Position numbers and translations under genes: made by a program. This document shows positions 42,800 to 51,838 of a stretch of DNA of 61,573 nt, piece after piece. This DNA comes from Microvirga sp. KLBC 81 (GTDB lineage Bacteria; Pseudomonadota; Alphaproteobacteria; Rhizobiales; Beijerinckiaceae): contig NZ_QDAH01000035.1 of the NCBI RefSeq assembly GCF_003075415.1, forward strand, positions 1 to 61,573, given 5' to 3'. The notes beneath the pieces were generated by a model, which ran no database searches, was not told the origin of the DNA, and worked only from the letters and a program-made list of their open reading frames with translations. Numbering within the stretch: the first letter of the stretch is position 1; the number at the start of each line of letters is the position of its first letter.

Positions 42800-45256
42800 A
42801 TGATGAACCTCGCCGAATACCGGCGTACTGCGGCGCGGCTCGCCGACTATTTGCCCTGGGCCGCTCTGGTCGCCGACGGGATCGTCCTAAACAAGGACGG
42901 CTCGTTCCAGCGGACGGCGCGCTTTCGCGGCCCCGATCTCGATTCCGCTGTCGCGGCCGAACTGGTTGCGATCGCCGGTCGGCTCAACAACGCCTTCCGC
43001 CGTCTCGGCTCGGGATGGGCGATTTTCGTCGAGGCGCGGCGCCATGGGGCCGCGACCTATCCCGCGAGCCAATTCCCTGATGCCGCCTCGGCGCTGCTCG
43101 ACGCTGAACGCAAGGCCGATTTCGAGGAAGCCGGCGCACATTTCGTGTCCAGCTATTTCCTCACCATCGCCTATCTGCCGCCGGCTGAGGACGCGGCACG
43201 TACCGAAGCTTGGTTCTATGAGGGGCGTGAACGCTTCGGCGTCGATCCTCAAGAGATCCTGCGCGGCTTTGTTGATCGCACCGATCGCGTGCTCGCCCTG
43301 CTCGACGGCTTCATGCCGGAATGCGTCTGGCTCGATAGCCCGGAAACCCTGACCTACCTGCACTCGACTATATCGACGAAGCGCCAGCGCGTCCGTGTCC
43401 CCGAAACCCCGATTTATCTTGACGCGCTGCTCGCCGACCAGCCGCTGACCGGCGGCCTCGAGCCGCGTCTCGGCAACGCGCATCTGCGCATCCTGACCAT
43501 CGTCGGTTTCCCGACAGCAACCACGCCCGGAATCCTCGACGACCTGAACCGGCTCGCCTTTCCCTATCGCTGGTCGACGCGCGCGATCCTGCTCGACAAG
43601 ACCGACGCGACCAAGCTGATGACCAGGATCAGGCGGCAGTGGTTTGCCAAGCGCAAGTCGATCGCCGCGATCTTGAAAGAGGTGATGACCAATGAGGCGT
43701 CCGTCCTCGTGGACACCGACGCCGCGAACAAGGCCGCCGATGCCGATCTCGCCCTGCAGGAGCTCGGCGCCGACTATGCCGGCATGGCCTATGTCACGGC
43801 GACCGTCACCGTCTGGGACGATGACCCACGCATCTCAAACGAGAAACTGCGGCTGGTCGAGAAGGTCATCCAGGGCCGCGACTTCACCTGCATGGCCGAG
43901 ACCATCAACGCCGTCGATGCCTGGCTGGGCTCGCTGCCCGGACATCTCTACGCCAACGTGCGTCAGCCGCCCATCTCGACGCTCAATCTCGCTCACATCA
44001 TTCCGCTTTCGGCGGTGTGGGCGGGGCCGGAACGGGACGAGCATTTCGCTGCACCCCCTCTGCTCTTCGGCAAGACCGAAGGCTCGACCCCGTTCCGGTT
44101 TTCCCTTCACGTCGGCGACGTCGGTCACACGCTGGTCGTCGGCCCGACCGGCGCCGGCAAGTCGGTGCTGCTCGCTGTCATGGCCTTGCAGTTCCGCCGC
44201 TACGAGCGCTCCCAGGTCTTCGCCTTCGATTTCGGTGGCTCGATCCGCGCAGCCGTGCTCGCCATGGGCGGCGACTGGCACGATCTCGGCGGCGACCTGA
44301 CCGAAGGCGCGGAAAACTCCGTCTCCCTTCAGCCGCTCGCGCGCATTCACGATACGCCAGAGCGTGCCTGGGCCGCCGACTGGCTCGCCGCCATCCTGAT
44401 GCGCGAGGACGTGCCGGTCACGCCCGACGTCAAGGAGCATCTGTGGTCCGCGCTCACCTCGCTGGCTTCAGCGCCCATCGAGGAGCGCACCATCACCGGC
44501 CTGGCATTGCTGCTGCAGTCCAGCGACCTCAAGCAAGCCCTGCGACCTTACTGCGTCGGCGGTCCCCACGGCCGTCTGCTCGATGCGGAAGCCGATTATC
44601 TGGGTCAAGCGTCCGTTCAGGCCTTCGAGATCGAGGGCTTGGTCGGCACTGGCGCAGCGCCGGCGGTGCTCTCCTATCTCTTCCATCGGATCGGCGATCG
44701 CCTCGACGGCTCGCCGACGCTGCTCATCATCGACGAGGGTTGGCTCGCGCTCGATGATGCTGCTTTCGCGGGCCAGCTCCGCGAATGGATGAAGACACTG
44801 CGCAAGAAGAACGCCAGCGTCATCTTCGCCACGCAGTCGCTATCCGATATCGACCGCAGCAGCATCGCACCCGCGATTGTCGAGAGCTGCCCGACGCGGC
44901 TGCTCCTGCCGAACGAACGCGCGATCGAGCCCCAGATTATGGCGATCTATCGCCGGTTTGGTTTGAACGATCGTCAGATCGAGATCCTCGCACGGGCTAC
45001 GCCCAAGCGAGATTATTACTGCCAATCCGGCCGCGGCAATCGCCTCTTCGAGCTCGGCCTGTCCGACGTCGGATTAGCCCTCGCGGCAGCATCATCGAAA
45101 ACCGATCAGTCCCTGATTGCACGCACCTACGCCGAACACGGGCGCGAGGGCTTCCTCGCCGCCTGGCTACGCCTGCGCGGCGTCGATTGGGCCGCCGACC
45201 TGATCCCTGATCTTACCAATCTCACCTGCAACCCTGACAAGGAACGCCAGTCATGA
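42800..45256 (+). CDS. trbE: TrbE, VirB4-type ATPase
   Basis: The 818-residue ATPase powers the mating channel. Motifs: N-terminal CagE/VirB4 domain (LPWAALVADGIVLNKDGSFQ), Walker A LVVGPTGAGKSVLLAVMALQ, Walker B PTLLIIDEGWLALDDAAFAG, and SVIFATQSLSDIDRSSIAPA. Full length, no defects. Two adjacent ATGs (42800, 42803). The stop overlaps trbJ by 4 bases. Confidence 0.93.
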   Translation: MMNLAEYRRTAARLADYLPWAALVADGIVLNKDGSFQRTARFRGPDLDSAVAAELVAIAGRLNNAFRRLGSGWAIFVEARRHGAATYPASQFPDAASALLDAERKADFEEAGAHFVSSYFLTIAYLPPAEDAARTEAWFYEGRERFGVDPQEILRGFVDRTDRVLALLDGFMPECVWLDSPETLTYLHSTISTKRQRVRVPETPIYLDALLADQPLTGGLEPRLGNAHLRILTIVGFPTATTPGILDDLNRLAFPYRWSTRAILLDKTDATKLMTRIRRQWFAKRKSIAAILKEVMTNEASVLVDTDAANKAADADLALQELGADYAGMAYVTATVTVWDDDPRISNEKLRLVEKVIQGRDFTCMAETINAVDAWLGSLPGHLYANVRQPPISTLNLAHIIPLSAVWAGPERDEHFAAPPLLFGKTEGSTPFRFSLHVGDVGHTLVVGPTGAGKSVLLAVMALQFRRYERSQVFAFDFGGSIRAAVLAMGGDWHDLGGDLTEGAENSVSLQPLARIHDTPERAWAADWLAAILMREDVPVTPDVKEHLWSALTSLASAPIEERTITGLALLLQSSDLKQALRPYCVGGPHGRLLDAEADYLGQASVQAFEIEGLVGTGAAPAVLSYLFHRIGDRLDGSPTLLIIDEGWLALDDAAFAGQLREWMKTLRKKNASVIFATQSLSDIDRSSIAPAIVESCPTRLLLPNERAIEPQIMAIYRRFGLNDRQIEILARATPKRDYYCQSGRGNRLFELGLSDVGLALAAASSKTDQSLIARTYAEHGREGFLAAWLRLRGVDWAADLIPDLTNLTCNPDKERQS

Positions 45257-46017
45257 GGACCTATCATCGCCGCTCGCACGCGATTCTGCTCGCAGTGTCC
45301 ATTCTGTCTGTGCCGCTCGTGGTGTCGGCAACGCTGACGACGCCCGCATACGCCCTCATTGTCTTTGATCCATCCAATTACGCGCAGAATGTCATCCAGG
45401 CAGCGCGCGCGCTCGAGCAGATCACTCATCAGATCACAAGCCTTCAAAACGAAGCACAGATGCTCATCAACCAGGCCCGCAACCTTGCGAGCTTGCCGTA
45501 TTCGTCACTCCAACAGATTCAGCAGAGTGTCCAGCGCACCCAGCAACTCCTGCAACAGGCGCAGAACATCGCGTTCAACGTCCAGGACATCGACCAGATG
45601 TTTCAGCAGCAGTACGGCACGATCTCGCTGTCGGCGACCGACCAGCAGCTTGTCGCCGGTGCGCGATCCCGCTGGCACAACACAGTGGGCGGCCTGCAGG
45701 ATGCGTTGCGCGTCCAAGCCGGCGTGGTCGGCAACATCGACACGAACCGTTCCGAAATGGCCGCGCTCATTGGCCAGAGCCAAGGCGCCACGGGTGCGCT
45801 GCAGGCGACGCAGGCCGGCAATCAGCTGCTGGCGCTCCAGTCGCAGCAGCTCTCCGATCTGATCGCACTGATCTCCGCCAATGGCCGCGCCGGGGCGCTC
45901 ACCGAGGCCGAGCGCGCGGCCGCCGCCGAACAGGGACGCGAACAGCGCCGGCGCTTCCTGACGCCCAGCACCGGCTATCAGCCGGGCAACGCGCGGATGT
46001 TCAACAACGGTAACTGA
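45253..46017 (+). CDS. trbJ: TrbJ, VirB5-like pilus-tip/adhesion protein
   Basis: The 254-residue protein has a signal peptide (ILLAVSILSVPLVVSATLTT), the conserved start IVFDPSNYAQNVIQAARALE, and long glutamine-rich coiled coils (QQIQQSVQRTQQLLQQAQNI). It is exported to the periplasm/pilus. One-base overlap with the next start. Confidence 0.88.
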   Translation: MRTYHRRSHAILLAVSILSVPLVVSATLTTPAYALIVFDPSNYAQNVIQAARALEQITHQITSLQNEAQMLINQARNLASLPYSSLQQIQQSVQRTQQLLQQAQNIAFNVQDIDQMFQQQYGTISLSATDQQLVAGARSRWHNTVGGLQDALRVQAGVVGNIDTNRSEMAALIGQSQGATGALQATQAGNQLLALQSQQLSDLIALISANGRAGALTEAERAAAAEQGREQRRRFLTPSTGYQPGNARMFNNGN

Positions 46018-46316
46018 TGGAGGCTGGCATGGACGGCAAGCTGCTGGCCCGGCTGGGCGCGATCGTCTTCGTCGCCATCGCGATCACCGCAACGGCGATC
46101 GAGATGACCCGGGAAGAGGAAGCGCCGGCCGCTCAGGACGCGCGCCAGGTTCAGCCCGAGCGCGATCCGCTGCGCGAGGGCCAGCACCGGTGCCAGCAGC
46201 TTGGGCAGAGGGCCGCCAGCGACTCCGAATGCCTGCGTGTCTGGGCGCAAACCCGCGATCGCTTTCTCGGCCGTCCAGCAGCGCCCATCGCCCCGCAAGC
46301 CCGCGAAAGGCAGTGA
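46017..46316 (+). CDS. TrbK-like entry-exclusion candidate (TrbK-alt)
   Basis: The 99-residue protein (start ATG 46017 or 46029) has one N-terminal membrane helix (LARLGAIVFVAIAITATAIE) and a soluble part with two Cys (HRCQQLGQRAASDSECLRVW). Position between trbJ and trbL is that of TrbK, which blocks redundant transfer. It lacks the lipobox of IncP TrbK, hence the 'alt' type. Confidence 0.7.
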   Translation: MEAGMDGKLLARLGAIVFVAIAITATAIEMTREEEAPAAQDARQVQPERDPLREGQHRCQQLGQRAASDSECLRVWAQTRDRFLGRPAAPIAPQARERQ

Positions 46317-46319
46317 GCC

Positions 46320-47687
46320 ATGGGCGGTTCCGGCGTCATCGACAATTTCCTCACCGTCTTCACCCGCTACATCGACTCCGGCTTCGGACTCCTCGGTGGT
46401 GAAGTCGCCTTCATTGCCACCACCCTGATCGTCATCGACGTGACGCTGGCTGCGCTGTTCTGGAGCTGGGGCGCCGATGACGACGTCATTGCTCGGCTCG
46501 TGAAGAAGACGCTGTTCGTCGGCGTATTCGCCTATCTGATCGGCAATTGGAACAATCTCGCGAAGATCGTCTTCGATTCCTTCGCTGGCCTCGGTCTGAA
46601 AGGCTCTGGCACGAGCTTCACCGCGCAGGATTTGATGCGCCCCGGCAAGGTGGCGCAGACCGGGCTCGATGCCGCGCGACCCTTGCTGGAATCCATCTCC
46701 GACCTGATGGGCTGGGTCTCGTTTTTCGAGAACTTCATCCAGATCGCCTGCCTCCTGTTCGCTTGGGCGCTGGTGCTGCTCGCCTTCTTCATTCTCGCCG
46801 TCCAACTCTTCGTCACCCTGATTGAATTCAAGCTCACCACCTTAGCCGGCTTCGTGCTGATCCCGTTTGGCCTGTTCGGCAAGACCGCTTTCATGGCCGA
46901 AAGGGTGTTGGGCAACGTCATCTCGTCGGGCATCAAGGTTCTCGTTCTGGCGGTCATCATCGGCATCGGATCGACGCTGTTCAGCCAGTTCACACAGGGA
47001 TTTGGTGGCCAGATGCCGACCATCGATGATGCCATGACCGTCGTGCTGGCCGCGCTCTCGCTGCTCGGCCTCGGCATCTTCGGTCCCGGCGTTGCCGCCG
47101 GCCTGGTGCAGGGCGGTCCGCAGCTTGGCCCGGGCGCGGCGGTCGGCGCGGGTCTCGTGGCGGGTGGCACAGCACTTGCCGCCGGTGGGGCGGCAGGGCT
47201 CACCGCGAAGGGAGGCGGCGCCGCGTTGTCGGGTGGAGCCGCCGCCACCAGAAGTGGTGCCGCAGCTGTGGGTGGCGCGACGGCCGCTTACAGCCTCGGC
47301 TCCCTCGGTCAGTCGGGCGCTGCTGGCGTTGCTGCCGGCCTCGGCGGTGTTGCGCGGGCTGCAGGTGCGGCGGCACCATCACCGCTCAAACGTGCGGCCA
47401 CACGCGCCGAGAGCATCAAATCCAGATTCTCCGAGGGCACCAGAGCCGGTCTCAGTGCCACCGGCGGCTCCTCCACCATGGGAACCATGGGAGGTCGCGC
47501 CGATGCCGGGAACGAGGCCGCGGACGCGACCGCGCCATCTCGCGACGGGCCGCCAGACTGGGCGAAGCGCATGACACGCAGCCAAGCCCTCAGCCACGGC
47601 GCAACCGCCGCCGCACACGCCGTCCGCTCTGGCGACAGTCACAGTGGCGGCTCTTCCGTCAGCCTTCAGACAAGCGACCGCTCATGA
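46320..47687 (+). CDS. trbL: TrbL, VirB6-like polytopic channel protein
   Basis: The 455-residue protein has at least five membrane helices in residues 30-270 (IATTLIVIDVTLAALFWSWG; LLFAWALVLLAFFILAVQLF; VLVLAVIIGIGSTLFSQFTQ; MTVVLAALSLLGLGIFGPGV) and a low-complexity Gly/Ala-rich C-terminus (GGTALAAGGAAGLTAKGGGA). It forms the inner-membrane pore. Overlaps trbF by 4 bases. Confidence 0.9.
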   Translation: MGGSGVIDNFLTVFTRYIDSGFGLLGGEVAFIATTLIVIDVTLAALFWSWGADDDVIARLVKKTLFVGVFAYLIGNWNNLAKIVFDSFAGLGLKGSGTSFTAQDLMRPGKVAQTGLDAARPLLESISDLMGWVSFFENFIQIACLLFAWALVLLAFFILAVQLFVTLIEFKLTTLAGFVLIPFGLFGKTAFMAERVLGNVISSGIKVLVLAVIIGIGSTLFSQFTQGFGGQMPTIDDAMTVVLAALSLLGLGIFGPGVAAGLVQGGPQLGPGAAVGAGLVAGGTALAAGGAAGLTAKGGGAALSGGAAATRSGAAAVGGATAAYSLGSLGQSGAAGVAAGLGGVARAAGAAAPSPLKRAATRAESIKSRFSEGTRAGLSATGGSSTMGTMGGRADAGNEAADATAPSRDGPPDWAKRMTRSQALSHGATAAAHAVRSGDSHSGGSSVSLQTSDRS

Positions 47688-48373
47688 GCTTCTTCAAACG
47701 ACCCGCGACCCATTATGGCAAGACGCCCGAACCCGTCACCCCTTACCAGAAGGCCGCGCAGGTCTGGGACGAACGTATCGGCTCCGCCCGCGTGCAGGCG
47801 AAGAACTGGCGCACCATCGCCTTCGGTTCTTTGTTCCTGTCAGCGGGCTTTGCCACCGTGCTCGTCTGGCAGTCGGCGCGTGGGACCGTCGTGCCCTGGG
47901 TGGTGCAGGTTGACCGGCTCGGTCAGGCACAGGCGATCGCTCAGGCCACGGCCGACTATCGCCCGACCGATCCACAGGTGGCGTGGCATCTCGCACGCTT
48001 CATCGAGCAGGTCAGGAGCATTCCGGCTGACGCGATCATCGTCCGCCAGAACTGGCTTCGCGCCTATGAGTGGACGACCGACCGCGGTGCTGCCGCGCTC
48101 AACGACTACGCCCGCGCCAATGACCCGTTTAACCGCGTCGGTCGCCAGCAGGTCGCAGTGGACGTATCGAGCGTCATCCGCGCCTCGCCGGATTCCTTCC
48201 GCGTCGCCTGGGTCGAGCGCCGCTACGAGAACGGCCAGCTCGAAGCGACCGAGCGCTGGACCGCGATCCTGACCATCGTGATCCAAGTGCCACGCGACGC
48301 CGAGCGTCTGCGCGCCAATCCGCTCGGCATCTACGTCAACGCCATCAACTGGTCGCGGGAGTTGGGCCAATGA
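47684..48373 (+). CDS. trbF: TrbF, VirB8-like protein
   Basis: The 229-residue bitopic protein has one membrane helix (IAFGSLFLSAGFATVLVWQS) and a periplasmic NTF2-like domain (PTDPQVAWHLARFIEQVRSI; FRVAWVERRYENGQLEATER). It nucleates the channel. Overlaps trbL and trbG by 4 bases. Confidence 0.92.
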   Translation: MSFFKRPATHYGKTPEPVTPYQKAAQVWDERIGSARVQAKNWRTIAFGSLFLSAGFATVLVWQSARGTVVPWVVQVDRLGQAQAIAQATADYRPTDPQVAWHLARFIEQVRSIPADAIIVRQNWLRAYEWTTDRGAAALNDYARANDPFNRVGRQQVAVDVSSVIRASPDSFRVAWVERRYENGQLEATERWTAILTIVIQVPRDAERLRANPLGIYVNAINWSRELGQ

Positions 48374-49350
48374 GGATGTCACTCCGCAAGCCCGGCTTCC
48401 CGGCATTCCGTAGACCCGCGCTTGCGCTTCTTCTGCTTTCGGCAACTGTGCTTGCCGGCTGCGCGACCAACAAGCCGCCGGAGATCAGCTATGACAGCGA
48501 TGTTCCGCCATTGCCTGCCGTCCCGGCTGCCGTCACCGACTTAAGTCCGCGTCCGCTGCATATTCCACCGGCCTGGACGCCCGCGCGCGGTGGAAACGCG
48601 GCAAGCACGCCCACCAGCCGCGTGCAAAACGCCAACGCCGCCGCCCGCGTCGAGCCGCGTCGTGAGGGCTATTACAATGCGATCCAGATCTATCCCTGGA
48701 GCGACGGCGCCCTCTATCAGGTCTATGCCGCGCCGGGTCAGATCACCAACATCGCGCTCGAGCCCGGCGAAAGCCTGACCGGCTCCGGCGCGATCGCCGC
48801 AGGCGACACAGCGCGCTGGATCATTGGTGATACCGCGAGCGGGAGCGGTGTGACGCGCCGCGTCCATGTCCTCGTCAAGCCCACGCGCACGGACATCTCG
48901 ACCAATCTCATCATCACGACCGATCGGCGCCTCTACATGCTCGAGCTGCGCGCAGGCGAGAGCCCTTATATGCCGGCGGTCGCCTGGGCCTATCCGCAGC
49001 CTCCGGCCTCGCACCGCCAGAGCATGCCGGCGACGCCCGTCATTCCCGACGGAGGAGCGCGCAACTATCGCTACGCCCTGAGCGGCGACACGCCGCCCTG
49101 GCGTCCGGTCTCCGTCTACGACGACGGGCGCCGGGTCTATGTTGAGTTCCCGCGTGGCATCGTCCAGGGCGAGATGCCGCCGATCTTCGTCATTGGCCCG
49201 GACGGCGAGGCGCAGATCGTCAACAGCCGCATCTATCGGAACATCCTGATTGTCGACCGACTCTTCGGCGCGGCCGAGCTGCGCCTCGGTAGCGGTCAGC
49301 GCCAGCAGACCGTCAGGATCGTTCGGACCGACGAAAGGCCCGCATCGTGA
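48370..49350 (+). CDS. trbG: TrbG, VirB9-like protein
   Basis: The 326-residue periplasmic protein starts with a lipoprotein-like signal (LLLLSATVLAGCATNKPPEI) and has the VirB9 N-domain (IQIYPWSDGALYQVYAAPGQ) and C-domain (PVSVYDDGRRVYVEFPRGIV; NSRIYRNILIVDRLFGAAEL). It builds the outer-membrane core complex. Confidence 0.92.
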   Translation: MRMSLRKPGFPAFRRPALALLLLSATVLAGCATNKPPEISYDSDVPPLPAVPAAVTDLSPRPLHIPPAWTPARGGNAASTPTSRVQNANAAARVEPRREGYYNAIQIYPWSDGALYQVYAAPGQITNIALEPGESLTGSGAIAAGDTARWIIGDTASGSGVTRRVHVLVKPTRTDISTNLIITTDRRLYMLELRAGESPYMPAVAWAYPQPPASHRQSMPATPVIPDGGARNYRYALSGDTPPWRPVSVYDDGRRVYVEFPRGIVQGEMPPIFVIGPDGEAQIVNSRIYRNILIVDRLFGAAELRLGSGQRQQTVRIVRTDERPAS

Positions 49351-50525
49351 GCGAGAACAACCCCGCAAGCAACGGATCGCCATCGGCCTCGGCCCCCGAT
49401 TTCGCCGCCTCGATGCGATTGCGCGCCGAACCGCCGCGCGTCACCCGCCTGTCAAGGAAGGTTCTGGCGGGCGCCGGTCTCGTGGTCAGCGTCGGTATCG
49501 GGACGGCCCTGATCTATGCCCTGCATACCCGTACCAGCGGCATCGGGAACGAAGAACTCTATTCGACCGAGAACCGACCGACCGCCGATGGTCTCGCCGG
49601 CCTGCCGCGCGACTACACCGGCCCGGTTCTGGGGCCGCCGTTGCCCGGCGATCTCGGGCGGCCGATCCTCGACGCCCAGAACCGCGGGCAACCGGTCGCG
49701 CCGCCCGCCATGGCAACGCCGCAGGTCGATCCGGAGGAACAGCGCCGCCTCGCGGAACAGGAGGCCGCCCGCACCAGCCGGGTCTTCTTTCAGACTGGTC
49801 CGGGCACCGCAGCAACGTCCCTCGGCATCGCAGCACCGAACCCCACCGCGATGGGCTTACCCGGCCAGTCGGGAATCCCGACCGCGCAGGATCGGCAACT
49901 CGCCTTCCTCAACGCTGCCGTCGACCGCCGCACCGTTGTGGCCGATCGCGTCATGGCCCCGCCATCACCCTATGTCCTCCAGGCGGGCGCTGTCATCCCG
50001 GCCGCTCTCATCACCGGCATTCGCTCCGATTTGCCCGGCCAGATCACCGCGCAGGTGACGGAAAACATCTACGACAGCCCGACCGGGCGTATCCTGATCG
50101 TCCCGCAGGGCACCAGGATCATCGGCGAATACAGCAACGATGTCGGCTTCGGTCAGCGCCGAGTGCTGCTGGTCTGGAACCGGCTGATCTTCCCGAACGG
50201 CCGTTCGATCGTGCTCGAGCGTCAGCCGGGCGCCGATACCCAAGGCTATGCCGGTCTTGAGGACGGCGTTGACTATCATTGGTGGGATCTCGCCAAAGCC
50301 GCTGGCCTCTCGACGCTGCTCGCTATTGGTGCGGAGCTCGCCGTCGATGACGAGGATCGATTGCTCCGCGCCATTCGCAATGGCGCGCAGGACACCATCA
50401 CCGATGCCGGTCAACAGATCATCCGCCGCCAGCTCAATGTCGCGCCGACGCTGACCATCCGGCCGGGCTTCCCCGTCCGCGTCATCGTCACCCGCGATCT
50501 CGTGTTCGAACCCTATCGAGGCTGA
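49347..50525 (+). CDS. trbI: TrbI, VirB10-like protein
   Basis: The 392-residue protein has one membrane helix (LAGAGLVVSVGIGTALIYAL), a Pro-rich periplasmic linker and the TrbI/VirB10 barrel domain (SPYVLQAGAVIPAALITGIR; LIVPQGTRIIGEYSNDVGFG; FPVRVIVTRDLVFEPYRG). It spans both membranes. Last core gene of the trb operon. Confidence 0.93.
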   Translation: MSENNPASNGSPSASAPDFAASMRLRAEPPRVTRLSRKVLAGAGLVVSVGIGTALIYALHTRTSGIGNEELYSTENRPTADGLAGLPRDYTGPVLGPPLPGDLGRPILDAQNRGQPVAPPAMATPQVDPEEQRRLAEQEAARTSRVFFQTGPGTAATSLGIAAPNPTAMGLPGQSGIPTAQDRQLAFLNAAVDRRTVVADRVMAPPSPYVLQAGAVIPAALITGIRSDLPGQITAQVTENIYDSPTGRILIVPQGTRIIGEYSNDVGFGQRRVLLVWNRLIFPNGRSIVLERQPGADTQGYAGLEDGVDYHWWDLAKAAGLSTLLAIGAELAVDDEDRLLRAIRNGAQDTITDAGQQIIRRQLNVAPTLTIRPGFPVRVIVTRDLVFEPYRG

Positions 50526-50528
50526 CCC

Positions 50529-50777
50529 ATGACGAAGCTGAAACTCGGTCCCATCGCGGACGACAAGCCGGTCAAGGTCACCGTGGAACTGCCCGCCGCG
50601 CTCCACCGCGATCTGACCGCCTACGCCGAGGTGCTGGCCCGCGAGACCGGACAATCAGTTGCTGATCCCGTGAAGTTGATCGTGCCGATGCTGGAGCGGT
50701 TCATCGCCACGGATCGCGGCTTTGCGAAGGCGCGGCGGACCAAGCCTGCCGGACCCGAACCGCGCAACCCCGGCTAA
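50529..50777 (+). CDS. DUF2274-family protein
   Basis: The 82-residue protein (MTKLKLGPIADDKPVKVTVE; LHRDLTAYAEVLARETGQSV) is a DUF2274 member, which routinely follows trbI in this family of elements. Its sequence looks like a ribbon-helix-helix DNA-binding domain, so it may autoregulate the operon. Its stop overlaps the convergent LysR gene stop by 4 bases. Confidence 0.82.
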   Translation: MTKLKLGPIADDKPVKVTVELPAALHRDLTAYAEVLARETGQSVADPVKLIVPMLERFIATDRGFAKARRTKPAGPEPRNPG

Positions 50778-51691
50778 TCATTGATTGGGGGCGATGCTCT
50801 CGCCATCGATTTCGCGATGGAAAGCAGACGCCGCAGAGCAGGATTGTCATTGTTCGGAGACCATACGGCGTTGAAGGGAAGGATCTCCCCAGCGATCGGC
50901 CGATAGCAGATGCCGGGAAATTGCGCGGCCGTCATCGCCTCGCTGGTCAGCGTCAGTCCACGTCCGAGCGCAACGAGAGAGAGCAGATTGTCTCGGCTCA
51001 CATGGTGCGGCTGAATTTCGGGATGGTGGCCCAGATCCGCCAGCCGCTGCACCAGATAATCATGAATCTCCTGGCCGGGTGCGACCTCGCTGACGATGAA
51101 ATGCTCATCAGCAAGTTCGTGCCATTGCAGTTCGCCCTTCCCGGCCAGAACATGCGAGTCCGGCAGCACAGCGATGACCCGCTCCGACCACAGTTGCGCC
51201 GCATCGCATCCGGGCCATCCGCGCGTACCCGTCAGGAAGGCGACGTCGAGCTGAAGCTGGTTGATGGCGGCGACATGCTCGGCCGGGTTGCCGTCGACGA
51301 GTTCGATCTGCACCTTCGTGTGCTGGCGATCGTAGGCGCGGAGAAGTCGCGGAATAAAGCCCGATGCGAGAGAGGAGTAGATGCCTATTCTGACGCGCCC
51401 TTCCTCCGAGCGCCCGACAGTGGCTGCGGCCTTGGAACTATCCCGGACGTGCCTGAGGATTCTCTGAGCATGGCGAAAATACCGCTCGCCCGCCTCCGTC
51501 AGGCGGACGCCCCCGCTATGGCGATGAAAGAGCGACACTCCGATCCGATCCTCAAGATCGCGGACACGGCGGCTGATCGTTGATTCCTGTATTGCAAGAG
51601 CAGCGGCCGCCTTGCGGAAACTTCCGTACTCGGATGCGGCTAGGAAGTAGCGCAGATGGCGAAACTCTATTGGACTAATGGACTTCCCCAT
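50774..51691 (-). CDS. LysR-family regulator at the end of the trb operon
   Basis: The 305-residue protein has the LysR HTH (IEFRHLRYFLAASEYGSFRK; AAAALAIQESTISRRVRDLE) and an effector domain (VRIGIYSSLASGFIPRLLRA). Related LysR genes sit convergent to DUF2274 in many ICEs of this type, so it belongs to the element. Targets and ligand are unknown. The gap to the MFS gene (51692-51838) marks the end of the conjugative backbone. Confidence 0.85.
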   Translation of the reverse strand: MGKSISPIEFRHLRYFLAASEYGSFRKAAAALAIQESTISRRVRDLEDRIGVSLFHRHSGGVRLTEAGERYFRHAQRILRHVRDSSKAAATVGRSEEGRVRIGIYSSLASGFIPRLLRAYDRQHTKVQIELVDGNPAEHVAAINQLQLDVAFLTGTRGWPGCDAAQLWSERVIAVLPDSHVLAGKGELQWHELADEHFIVSEVAPGQEIHDYLVQRLADLGHHPEIQPHHVSRDNLLSLVALGRGLTLTSEAMTAAQFPGICYRPIAGEILPFNAVWSPNNDNPALRRLLSIAKSMARASPPIND

Positions 51692-51838
51692 ACGCTAACC
51701 CGGCTCCCGGTCATCAATGCAAGCTGGCAAAGACAGTGCGAGAAATGAGGCCGCGACGAATGAAAGCAGTTTCTGACGCATGATGCGGTTTCCGATGCGT
51801 GGTGGGCGGATGACCCGGCGTGACGATGTTGATGAAAT

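Noticed and set aside
46017..47690. Extra plus-strand frames in the trbK-trbL region and their antisense
   Set aside because: They arise from the Gly/Ala-rich low-complexity end of TrbL.
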